Below, one piece after another: positions 1 to 10,825 of a DNA stretch of 64,000 nt. This DNA is from Hansfordia pulvinata (taxonomy: Eukaryota > Ascomycota > Sordariomycetes > Xylariales). Positions within the stretch are counted from its first letter, which is position 1, and the number at the start of each line of letters is the position of its first letter. The position numbers were made by a program, and so were the translations under genes. The stretch covers positions 1,684,001 to 1,748,000 of the forward strand of contig BJKQ01000009.1 of assembly GCA_006538405.1 (NCBI GenBank), written 5' to 3'. The notes under the pieces are model-generated. The model worked only from the letters and a program-made list of their open reading frames with translations. It was not told the DNA's origin and did not search any database.

Positions 1-41
1 GGGCCGACTACCGGTCCTCACTGACTGCTGGAGGCACTCAC

Positions 42-118
42 CAAGAGGTAAAGATGGTCGGAACGTCGACCTCGCCTTTGATGACGGCGAAGTAGTTCTT
101 CTCGCCCTTTTTCGGCAT
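42..118 (-). CDS. First exon of a viroplasmin-domain (RNase H1-type N-terminus) protein, partial
   Basis: The ATG at 118-116 (-) opens a 25-codon exon beginning MPKKGEKNYFAVIKGEV and ending in FTSW, where a consensus GTGAGT donor at 41-36 splits the Trp codon. The pattern of an MPKK start, YFAV, KG and a T-S-W turn is that of the small N-terminal domain shared by eukaryotic RNase H1 and caulimovirus viroplasmin-like proteins, which binds RNA/DNA hybrids or dsRNA. The rest lies beyond base 1, so an RNase H catalytic domain cannot be confirmed. A TATAAA sits about 145 bases upstream. Some fungal proteins carry this domain without RNase H, so the product name is provisional. Confidence 0.55.
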
Positions 119-2151
119 CGTGGAAGGGCTGGCGTGGGTAAATTGAGAGGAGCTCTATGGTGGATAGTAGAGGATATTTCAAATGTTCCTTGGATATAGA
201 GAGGCAGGTGAGCTTTCAATTAGTCCATAGGTAGCCCACAAGTTGTCGACTCGCCCGGCCTTTATAGAGGCCCGGTATGATCTCTGGTACGCAACAAACC
301 CCGATCACGCAGCACCCACCTCATCAGGCACCATCATTCAAAGCCACTATTCCGGACACATCGAGGACCTGGCTCGGCGTGTGTGGTCGCCGGTGCCCAA
401 CGACAGAGAGTGGCCTTGAAGCCAGCCAACAAGATCCGAGAACCACCCCCCCCCCCAAAATCTTCACCACTCTCGCACGCAGCCTGACAGAGACGCGATG
501 CAACACCAAGACAGACCAATGAGCGCGGCCTCGAGACGCCACCACGGGCCGCGCGCAGCGACCCGACAGCCAACACCGGCGCGGCGTGTCAGTTCATGAA
601 GTCCCAATGGGACCGGGGGAAGGGTGACTCACCGAAGCCTGTCTGCGTGCCTGCACCCCGTGCTGCCATGGAAACAAATATCCGGCTGAGAGCCAGAGCC
701 GGGAGTCGGAGGGAGCCCGTCGTTGACACACAGTCGCAGCACGGCACCGACCCCCTCCCCCCCCCCCCCTCCCCCCATCTCCCAAAGGGACGTGTTGGCT
801 GACACCACCTTTGTCTAATATTGCTGCTGCAAAGTCGACAGTCAGGCATAATCACGTCGGCGTCCCTTGACGCGGCTCGCATTCAGCCTGCCTAGCCAAC
901 AATACTTTTTTCCAGTTTACATTCTGCATTGAGATTAGACGTATGGAAGCTCACCGAAGGCGGCAGAATATCTCACCTTGTGTGCCCTGCCCTCCTCGTC
1001 TGCCTTGTCTGCCTTGGCGCACTGCCGCGTACCGGGCCTGGCCGAGGCGGCCAACAGAGGGTCAATGTTGGCCCACATCTTGACCAAACGTGCAAGGCTG
1101 GGAGCATCGTACGGAAACCTTCCAATTATTCATCATGTACGCACTTCCGTTCAAATCACTGGTCATCATATCACCGATTCTGAAGCATTCGCAATTTGCA
1201 CACACGCCCAACATAGGCATGTTTTCCTTAAAATTCTTTGTCCTGACAGCCCCCGAGTTCCTCCGTCCAATCTTGTGCACGGCTCTGCTTCATTCGTCAG
1301 TGTTTTTTAGGCCGTAAATGATGCCTGTCTCGATATGGAGACGGAGATTGCGCAAGTCCGCGCCGTGAAGCCAGCCAATAGAGCTCGCTCGAGATCTCTT
1401 TTTCCCACTTCAGCCCCGTGGATGGCCTCGAGTCTCCTAAATCCCCTCTCGAGAAAGCATAAAGAGGAGCGGGTGTTTCATTCCTCGGGGCGACTAGACG
1501 CCTCTTCTGCGCCCTTGCGAATACCCAGTGCACAAGTGCGTGTGGCCGCAGAATAAACAGTGCTTAGAGCCCTTATAGAGTCCATATTCAGCTGGCAATG
1601 CTTTATTGTCTTTTATTGTGCGAATCATGTCTCCAGGCGGGGACATTCGCTGATGGCAGAACGCGGAGTCATGCATGCCCCAAGCCAGGGGGGATAAAGA
1701 AGTCGTCAATCGTGGTCGTAATCTGGCGTAAATCTATGATCGAGCTTTTTAGGTGCCAGTTCATCGGATTGCGGGATGCGTCAGAATTGAAGTCGAAGAA
1801 ATGAACAAAACGGAAAGCGGATAGAAAATGCGTCTCCGATCAACGTCGTGGTCTATCCAGGATGTGTCGAGTCGGCGTCAAGTCGTATCGAAATTCGTAG
1901 GCGTAACGTGATACCATGGGTCGAAATGCCTGTCTCGAGTGGCCTTCCGAAAGGCGCGCACGGCCCCTCGTCGCATGCAGCCGCAGCAGTGGAAATATGA
2001 AAAAAGAATAAAGAAAAACCCAAGCCATCGCTATGCAAAACAAAAAAACTTCTTTACATGTACACGGTCCCCCGGAGGGACCTGTCTTCCGATTAGAGGT
2101 CGCAGGGGTATGGCAACCTTATTGTTGATTATTATGGGGAGGTAGTAGCCC
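119..2151. other. Intergenic region, no supported gene
   Basis: This contains the promoter of the leftmost gene and the 3' flank of the gene at 2152-5662. Open frames are short, overlap on both strands and resemble no family I know. It includes a C run near 450-460 and another near 760-769. The part from about 1100 to 2150 is more AT-rich than the rest. Confidence 0.6.
261..266 (-). promoter_or_regulatory. TATA-like box upstream of the viroplasmin-domain gene
   Basis: TATAAA reads on the minus strand here, about 145 bases before the ATG at 118. It is the only clear TATA motif close to that start. Function is inferred from position. Confidence 0.35.
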
Positions 2152-5100
2152 CTAGCTCACGGTCATCATTTGTAGGCGCTGATTCAGACCGTTGGAAGGG
2201 GAGGTGCTGACGGAGTCGGAGGTGCTGGCATTGTTGCTGCGGCTCTGCGGCAGCTTCCTGCTGGGGCTGGCGGAAGGGTCGTCGAATACCCGGGTGAAAG
2301 CCGGGCTACCATCGAGCCTCTCACGCTTGGGCGTGCGCGCTGGGCTCTGGGTGATGCAGTCCGCCTTACGAACAAGATCAGACAGGGAGTCTCTGAGGTC
2401 GCTGGCTTGCTTGACCAGCTCCTTCAAGCTATTCGTATCGAAATTGAGTTTGTGGCTGACGGAAGGTACCGTGTCCTCGTGTAGATTCGTGCGTGAGTGG
2501 CGCAGGTCGACGGCGGCCATGACCGACCGAGCCACGCCATTGGCCTTGGGCCGCAGCCCGTTCGTTGTGATTGGAGTGATAGGTCGACTGGACGCCGTGT
2601 TCTCCTTATCGTCACGATCCCAGTTGCCGAAGATCTCATCCTCAGGGGCGAAGACAGACCGGCGTCGACCGTAGAAGCGACCATCTTCATTTGGCACATG
2701 ATCCTCATCTTGCGCATGAGAGTGTCCAACCACGTAGGCGGACTGGTCGAGAGAGGCGCCATCGTACCCTTGAGTAAGGCAACGCGCCGAGTCTGTTTCA
2801 GTGTCTGGTTGGTCGCCCGGGGCTGATTTGGTATCACCGCCATCGGCAAGGTCTTCGTCTGGGGAGGCCAGGGCGATGACGCCTTCAGCTTCACGCCAGA
2901 GATTGGACGAGGATCCGCTGAGCATGTCCATCTCGCGACCCAGACGACAGAGTCGCTTCAGGTCATTAACCAAGAGCGACAGCTCTCTGATCTGGCCGGA
3001 GTGGGCTTTGACGGTAGGCTGGGTAGCTTGGATGGATGCGGGGACGAGCATGGAGAAGCGATTCTCGTCCTTTTTACCGGCTGGAGCGACCAATCCTTCG
3101 TCCTCGTCCTCTTCGTCAAAGTCGAAGTCATCATCCCAATCTTCGCTCACGTTCTTCGTACCTAGACCCCAAGTACCGAACTTGGGAGTGGCCTTGGTCG
3201 TCTCAGGGGGCTCTTGCGCGGCTGGGACGCTCTGGCTCCTGACGTGAGCCGCAGTGGGGACCTTGCGGCTCGCAGAGCGACCGCCTCGAACATCAAGCTC
3301 GCGTTTCCCATGAACCGTTTTGGGGCGGTATGTGGACTTGTCGCTGTCGTTCTTGTTCTTATCCAGATATGATGGTTCCACCCAGTCGAAGATGTTACTG
3401 CGAGGGCGTTCGTTGATGGTCTCATGTTGCGGGTCGTACGCGGTGTTGCCGCTGATGTTGGCAAGCGCCATCCTCATGCTGGGACTGCCCCGCCGCGAGT
3501 TCATGGAGCTTGGTGGTGAGAGGTTGTTGAAAAAGGCACTTTCGTCCCCTTCCGTCCAGTCCAGGTCGTCATCATCGTCCAAAGAAAGGCGGGAGTCGGC
3601 ACCAATAGCAAAATGGGACGCCGAGGCAAGTCGCAGATTTCCTCGGGTCTCTGAGAAGGTGCCTCGGACTGGGGTGGTGTTCTCATCCTCTTCCAGTATG
3701 CGGTTGCCTGGCTCGTACGCAGGGCCTAGAATCTCCTGGATGGAGAGGCGCTTGGGTTTTCCGTTGCCTGCTGTGCTTGGTGGAGATTCGTCAAACATGG
3801 ACTCGAGAGGACTGTCGGCATTGCGGCGACGGCCAGAAGCAGCCGTGCGCAGCGAGTCGAAAGGTGTGTCGGTGTCGTCATCGTCGCCTGATGTGAAGCC
3901 CCGGTGATATTCGGAGCTCCCTACCGTGGAGGCTCTTTCCAGAGTTCTGGTGTGTGAGGCACCTGACTCGACGCGCTGCTGTGAGGGGAGGATGGGTGCA
4001 GCGTCGCTGAGAAACCCATTGGAGGGTGCAACTGGCGTGGAAGACGACGAGGTGGAGCGGTTTGCAGCGTCCATGTGGAAGCTTGACAGTCGAGACAAGG
4101 TTGGGAGGGGCGATGACGAGTTTCTGGGCTGGTCGGGGGTTGGAAAATGGCGGCCAGATCCGACTCGGCTCGACTGGGTGCTCTGGAGCCGGCAGAAGCG
4201 TCGGCGGCCGTGTTGGCCTGACGGGATGCAGTCGGGGTCGGTGTTGGGGCCGATACGTGACGCTGCTCGTCGCCCATCGTCTCGCCACGCTTGCGTCTTC
4301 GGATGCTGCCGGTCTTGGATATCCAGTTGGAGGGGGAATGGAAGTGGGTGGAAAGAGACCGCCGGGGCTTCTTCGAAGGAGTAAAATCCGGGGATCCAAG
4401 AGGGGACCTGACGGGCTCAGGGCTGACGGACTGAGATTTCGTCTGGGATCTGGGGCTGTCTTCCCAATCCTCGAAACTGTGACTGTTGTCTGTGGACGCG
4501 AATGAAGCATCAGCGACGTCGGTACTGGGCGCCGAGCCGGGGCTCATCAGGTACACAGGCTGATGCGCCTGCGGCTGGTCGACGCGAATACGTTTGGCGG
4601 CGGCGGCCATGCTGTTATCCGCTGCGAGGCGCAAGTGAGTACTGCGACCTGCAACACGTGTGATGCGGGCATGCCAGAATGATCTCCAGGATGGTGTCTC
4701 GTCGAGCTCGGGGGTAGCCTCGAGCGCAGGCGGGTGCGACTGCATAGCGGGGGCCAGGGTATGGGCGCGAGGGCGCGAGTCGGGCGCCGGGGCGTAGGCG
4801 GGCGACATAGGCAGCGGCGGGAGAGACTCGAGGTTGACCTGCTCGAGGGTGGCAGATCTCTGATGACTGGTAGCGGGGCGGCGGAGGGTCATTTGCGTCC
4901 TGGAGCCGGATCGCTTTAAAGGGTTGGAAGCGCTGGGGCCCGAGACGGCAGGGTTGGGGCCGTGAGCGGTGGTGGCCGAGGCACGCTTGACCAGCTTGTT
5001 CGGGGCCCTTTGGGGGGCGTGTTAGCACCTGAGCCCGAGCCTGAGCCCAGCATGGGGACCCCCGACCCAAACGAGAACAGGGATTGTGCGTCGGGGCCCC

Positions 5101-5662
5101 CACTGGAGCGCTGGCTGCCATGCTGCGACAGGGGTCGTACGGGCAGGCGCCGCTTGACCCAGGACCCGTTGGAAGACACCGAATCGCGGGCATTCTCAGC
5201 GGCCGGCGCGGCGTGCTGCGGATCAGTCTGCCGCGAGGTCGAGGGCCGCAGGCCGGCAGATTTGGGAGGCGTGAGCTGGGCGTTGGACGCGGTGCGAGGG
5301 ATGCGCGGCTGTTGTTGTTGCAGTGATGGTACGGGGGAGGGCTGAGCTGGTCTCTTGGGGGCGTGCCGCCAACCACGCAATTGGTGGTGCGTGGCCGTGA
5401 TGTGCTCGGGCGCGAAGAGGGCTGCAGAAACGTGGGAGTCAGCGTCCGCTGGTGGAGAGCTTTCCGCTTGCCGGTGTTGGGGGGCGAGGGCGCCTCTTGT
5501 TGTGTGGTGTCGGCCAGTTGGCCAAAGACGAGTCCAGTCGCGGCGGCGGCGACCGCAGTGCCGGTGCCGACAAGCTGGAGCGATACGGTCAGCGCGAGAC
5601 TACGGGCATTTGACAGACTGGCGGTGCCGGGCAAGAAAACTCACACTGGGAACAGCCTGCAT
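2152..5662 (-). CDS. Large Ser/Pro-rich conserved fungal protein of unknown function, interrupted by three apparent one-base frameshifts
   Basis: I place the start at ATG 5662 (MQAVPS), followed by a 70-base intron (5644-5575: GTGAGT donor, CTGAC branch, CAG acceptor) and one long exon to the stop at 2152. The exon is open throughout only if one base is added at each of three C runs (minus strand): 5357-5361, about 5002-5017 and 4135-4139. Each repair joins two frames with similar Ser/Pro/Arg-rich composition and would give about 1147 residues. Without them the gene splits into overlapping pieces, one ending in TAA near 4916. Features include a Trp-rich patch (PSWRSFWHARI, about residue 300), DESPP, an acidic WDDDFDFDEED motif (about 817), a helical Leu-rich segment followed by LWREAEGVIALA (about 865-910), and a C-terminal coiled-coil-like segment (about 1055-1080). 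Acidic WDDDFDF-type motifs also occur in SIN regulators such as Byr4/Bfa1, but I do not see enough to assign that. It may be a cytoskeletal or cell-cycle scaffold (inference). Confidence 0.7.
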
Positions 5663-8600
5663 GATGCAAGGCGGAACGCCTCAGCAGGGCTGTAGGCGGG
5701 GAAGATGTTCAAAATGCTTGGGGGCACGGACGACAGAGGCCAAAGGATAGAGCCTTCTGAGGGGAGACGAATGGGTGAGATATGGGGTCTCTTTGACGTT
5801 GTCGAGACCATTGTTTGTCAAGACATCGCAGACCGGGAAGGGCGTAGGGCGTCGAAACAGTGGCGGTCGTGTGATTATGAAGCTGGGGATGATGGGTGCG
5901 TGAGGAATGCCGGTAAATGTTAGAGTGTCTGGAGATGCGTCATGTGACGAATGTTGGCTGGCTGGCGGGTGTGTGTTTGTGTGGCGGCGGCCAGCAGTCG
6001 AGGGAGGAGGGGATGATGGATGCTACGAGCCGTGGATGCGGTCGTGGGACAGGCGGCCAGGCGGTCCCGAGGAAGAATCAACAATAACAACAACAACAAC
6101 ACGGATGACGCCGACGTCAACAATTACACCAGATGCAGCCTGGGCGGACAAGCAACGAAATCGGACACGTCGTTTTCGGCCTCGAGAAGAGGCGGGCTGG
6201 GTCGGCCTGTCTGCTGCTGGCGTTGCGGTGCTCGGCCGAGGGCGGCTGGCAGAGGGGACTGGGCACAGGCGAGGGCGAGGGCGAGGAAGAGGAATGCAGC
6301 CAGCGCCGGTCAGTAAGGTCCGTCGAGTGGCGGAGTGCCTGTGCGACGCGAGGGCGTGGACGAGGACAAGGCCGGGGACTCGTGGCGGAAGCGTGCCGGA
6401 CTGGAGGGTGGCTGCCCGGGATGGGAGTGGACGGGGAGGAAGGGGATGGAAAAGAGGAAAGGAAGAGCAGCAGACAAGCCGGTCAAAAGAGAGGTCGCAA
6501 GCAGTCGGGAGGGAGAGAGCGCCAGCCAGCCAGACAGGGCGAGGCCTGTTGCGTACGAGTACTCGTTGCCACCGGGTAGAGCCAACGGGCAACTGGAGCA
6601 GATGAGATCAAACAAGATTGCCTGTGTGTCTAGCAAGCCGAAGCCAGGGCAGCTACGGATACTACGTACGTCTGTACACCAGGCTCATGGCAATCGGGTA
6701 ATTGGATGTACAGGCGCAGGTACCGGGCAGGCTCCTGTACCTCAGGTCGTGCTCCATCCAGTCCAGCAGAACGGGTGGATTACGAGTAGGAGGTATCCAT
6801 GGCACAATCGACCGACGTCGACTTGAGCCGAGTCATCATCAATTGAATGGATCTGGGCGGGCAGCCTGTGCAAACCCGGGGATTAATGAATGCACAGGAT
6901 GCATTGAACGACTGGACCACGCTCGACATTGGACGAGGTACATGGCGCGGGCGAGCTAAGCATCCGCACTGCAAGCTGAGGCCGCGTGCTGGGTTCAAGT
7001 TATTACATGCTGGGCAACGATGAAAGGCACCCGGCATGGATGGAGGCCTTCCTTGCGCTGCCCTGGTGCCTGGGCTCCCAAGGTCCGTACGAGTACAGCA
7101 GAGATCATGATAGTGTGATCTGTGCTTCTTTTACCAGGACGGGCGCGATCCTGTCGAGAGCTGGTACATCGAGCATTACTGCCGGGTATTATCATGCCTA
7201 TAAGACGGACCAGGTATGAATTCGCTTCTCTTGTATTTACTGACTGCGTGGAGCACACGAGGTACAAAGGCGTTCAGACTCCGCCCGTACCCCAGGTTCG
7301 TCTCGGCTGGCTTAGGCTAGGAGGTAGGTAATAACACAACACGCGGGAGATGTGATCACAACAAAAGCCCGGGCGACCAAAACAAACCGCCCCTCTTCTG
7401 CTCGCATTGAAGACTGTACTCGTACTTCAGAAACGGTGCCAGCCCAGGCGCGGTACCTTCTCTCTCACTCGCGCCGGAGCACCCACAGCGCGTGTTGGGC
7501 ACTGCTTTCACATGTACCTATTATGGATTAGGGGCACGCACTCGCGGCCAATCTCGCCTGCGCCCGACATTGCAGCGGGCGGCGAGAATCTCGGACTCGA
7601 TGGTACCTGAAGACGTGCAGCCAGCCCTGCTGCGTGTGCTCAGGTTGGTCGACGGGTTTTCATCCTGCATGTACACGGCCACGTCGCCATACGTGGGAGG
7701 ACGGCGGCAAGGACGGCGACCAGCGCGTAGCCGGTACAGCCCGATACTCAGTACCCGGACGCGCCTCCGCTGCCCGGCGATCCAGGTACAAGAGCGGTGC
7801 CTACGAGCGCCAGTACTCCGCGGTACCTACCTGCTTACTCGTAGGGTATGCGCGTCAAAATTCCTGCTGCCAAGGTCCCAGTCGCGTGAGAGGTGGAGGT
7901 GCAGCCCGGTCCCCATTCCACTCGCGCCCTGCACTAGCCCAGACAATACAATTCGCGGCGGCTCGTGGTGTAACAGGCGGAGACGTGTCTGATCGATTCA
8001 TTGCTAGCCCGGCGCGCTTCGAAGGCCTCCACTGCTCAAGATGCGCGTGCGAGTACTCGTGCGAGTACCGGCGGCATGTACCCCCACAAGAGCGGAGCGG
8101 GTGCCAGTTACGTGTGAGGTAGGTACATGAACTCGCAGAAGACGTGCATAAAACACCACAAGGCCTATTGTACAATGAGCCGCTGACGCGACTAGCAGAG
8201 ACACTCTCGCCTCAGTCAATGTCGACCTACCTTGTTCAGACGCACTAGCCGCTAGGTACTTGTATTTCGGCAGACCCAGCGCCGGCATACGTCTGGCCAG
8301 GGACCGTGGGAGACAGCTCACGGGCAGGCATTTGCAACGCCGGTCGGGCGAGGGCCGTGAGGCAAAGGCGCCGCAACTACAGACGACGGCTGCCGCCACC
8401 ACGGCAAGATTTCTGCCTGTGCAGTGGGGACAGGCCAGGAAGCGGTCCTGGAGCACCCCCGTTAATCCCGTCCGACGAGCCTGGGCGGGTTCTAGCTCTT
8501 CCTTTGGTTTTTTTTTTTTTTTTTTCTCGACGGAGCACGGAGTGCGGAGCACCCGACGAGACCTTGAATAATAAGGTTCTTTGTCGCCGAGCCCCGGTCT

Positions 8601-9511
8601 AGCTCCCCATAGGCAACTGATGAATTCTCTTCTATTTCCCCTCTAGACCAAGCCCGACAGGGATGCCGGCAGGGGATGCTGAGCACAGCGAAACACCGAA
8701 GCCAGGCCCCCGGCAGCTGATGGTCGCGTCGTCAGATCTTGGTTCGGTTCTGGCCAGCCAGGATCATCAAGGGCGAGACGGCACCCGGACTGGTGCCGGC
8801 CCAATGCGGAGCGGATACGATGCAGGCAGCCGGCCGCCAGGACGAGGGCGGGCGCGGGCGACGTTCTGAGGTACGAGTATGTATCGTCCAGAGGTTTTTT
8901 CATCATTCATCGCCCTGGCCTTTGCACCGCCAAACACGCTAGGGCGGCGAGCATCTGCCTGCCTCGAGCCTTCCGTCGTGCTCGTCCCCACACATATGAA
9001 CGCTTCAAATCTGTACCGTACGAGTGCTGGACCGGGTACGCGGGCTTCATGTCCGGGAAAAGTACCTTGCACGATGAAGACCGCGATCAGCCCTCGCCTG
9101 TGCGCTCTGCAGAATACTTTGCAGGATACGAGTGCTCGTGCTCGAGCTCGTGCTCCACGGGCGACCAACGCTGCGGGCCTCGCAATAAACACGACCCGCC
9201 CACATACCGCGGGAGGCACTGTATCTCATGTACCTTCCCCAGGCGCTGTACGGCGGGAGTGACCTGCATGTCCTCCTTTCCGTACGTGCGCTCAGACGGC
9301 GCCCCCCGTCAGGCGGTTCCGCGACGCGATCGCCGGCACCGTTTTGGAGGCGCGGCGCGAAGTCCTGGTAGCAGAGACATGTATCGCCCGGCTTGCCCCA
9401 GAATGCGCTCAGCTCACCCTGCTTTCGTACGCGCGCTCACGCGTGCTGCCGTGGCTACCGCACTACGCCTGCAAAGGGCAAAGACCATCAGGCTGGCTGG
9501 ACCCAGAGCAC

Positions 9512-9536
9512 CTACGAGTACCTCGAGTACTCGTAG
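9512..9536. repeat. Inverted repeat built from the GTAC palindrome
   Basis: CTACGAGTAC (9512-9521) is followed by CTCGA and then the exact reverse complement GTACTCGTAG (9527-9536). The arms are perfect over 10 bases with a 5-base spacer. It could form a hairpin or be two adjacent protein-binding half-sites. Confidence 0.75.
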
Positions 9537-10803
9537 ATACACCGGTAGTGCCGTACAGCTCAACTGGGTGAGACAGCCAGGCACGCCAGAGAGCTCCATT
9601 TCCCGTCGATTGGCGGGCGCAGGGCGACTGGCAGCGGAGCGCACCAGACCCAGGGGCCCGAAGAGCTGGTGCTGCAGTCATCTGTCATCAGGTCCTGACC
9701 GCAAGGCGCTTGGAGGGCAGGCCGCCGGGGGCCAGAGGCTCGAGAGATGCAACATGCGCCCAATCTTGCGGCAAGTACCGCCAGGTCGTCGACATTGGAT
9801 GGAATTAGCTGCTTCGCTGTCGTGCAGCCAGGAGCTGCCTGCTACATCATGTAGGTCAATCGGGGGCCATTGCAATTTCAACCAGCGGTGGCCCTCCAGT
9901 CCACCCCCTCCACCAAGCCGAGACAGGCGAGACAGACCCCCCTTCCAGTCCCAGAGTGGCGGCCCCGTCGGTCGCCCGTCTCACCACGTCGTCGGCCTCA
10001 TCTCATGTCATTCGGGGTCCGGCGGCCACACTTTGACCACCTCTTGCGTGTCGGATCCAATCGCGGGGCGGTGTTTCGCGGCACGCGTGCGAGTACCTTA
10101 CGTACTCGTACTGAGGTAGGCTCTTGCGGCCGCCTGCTGGGAGAGCGCAAAGGGGCGGCGCACGCGCTAGCTACGGGCACCACGACGTCTGCGTGGCGTG
10201 TGCACGTCCTGGCGTGGGAGAGCATACCGACGAGTGAAGCGGCCGTGGTGCGGCTTACACGGAGGAGGAGGAGGAGGAGCGGATCTTTGGGTTTCGATGC
10301 TCGGATCGAAATGTTGCGGTTGCAAGCAGCAGCGGCAACTGCAGGCATTGGCAGAGCCGTGGCTAATCTCCAGTCTGCTATGAGCAGATACCTGACTACA
10401 TGTATCCGTAGGAACGGTACTTCAATTTGCCTTGTATCTTACCTGGTAACGGATAATTGATCTTCACTCGTTTCCATTTCTTTTCATAAAAATAATAATG
10501 ACGAGGACGACGTCGACGACGTCGAACGAAATGGGGAAATCAAATAAAGAAACTGACCCCTGCTGACCGAGACCATTTGCGCAGACCGTACGGCCCGCGC
10601 TATCCAGGGTGCTGCGTCTGCCTGGCGGAGTTACGTCGCACCCCTACGCCCAAGGCGGCTGACGCCCCGTCCGTCTGCCACCCCGGTGAGGCCGCTGGGG
10701 TGTGAGAGGTGAGGATACGGACAGCCGCTGGCAGGGTTGTTGACCTGACTAGTACCTGGGTCCAAGTAAGAAGGTAGGTAGATACTCGTACATACCTAAG
10801 GAA

Positions 10804-10825
10804 GGTAGATAGGTAGGTAGGTAGG
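10804..10825. repeat. GGTA tandem tract
   Basis: A short imperfect tetranucleotide array (GGTA/GATA) lies next to a TACTCGTA copy at about 10782. It is simple sequence with no function visible. Confidence 0.6.

Noticed and set aside
9049..10119. 356-codon open frame (+)
   Set aside because: Composition is Arg/Ser/Pro-rich and random-looking, it overlaps frames on the other strand, spans several GTAC palindromes, and matches no family.
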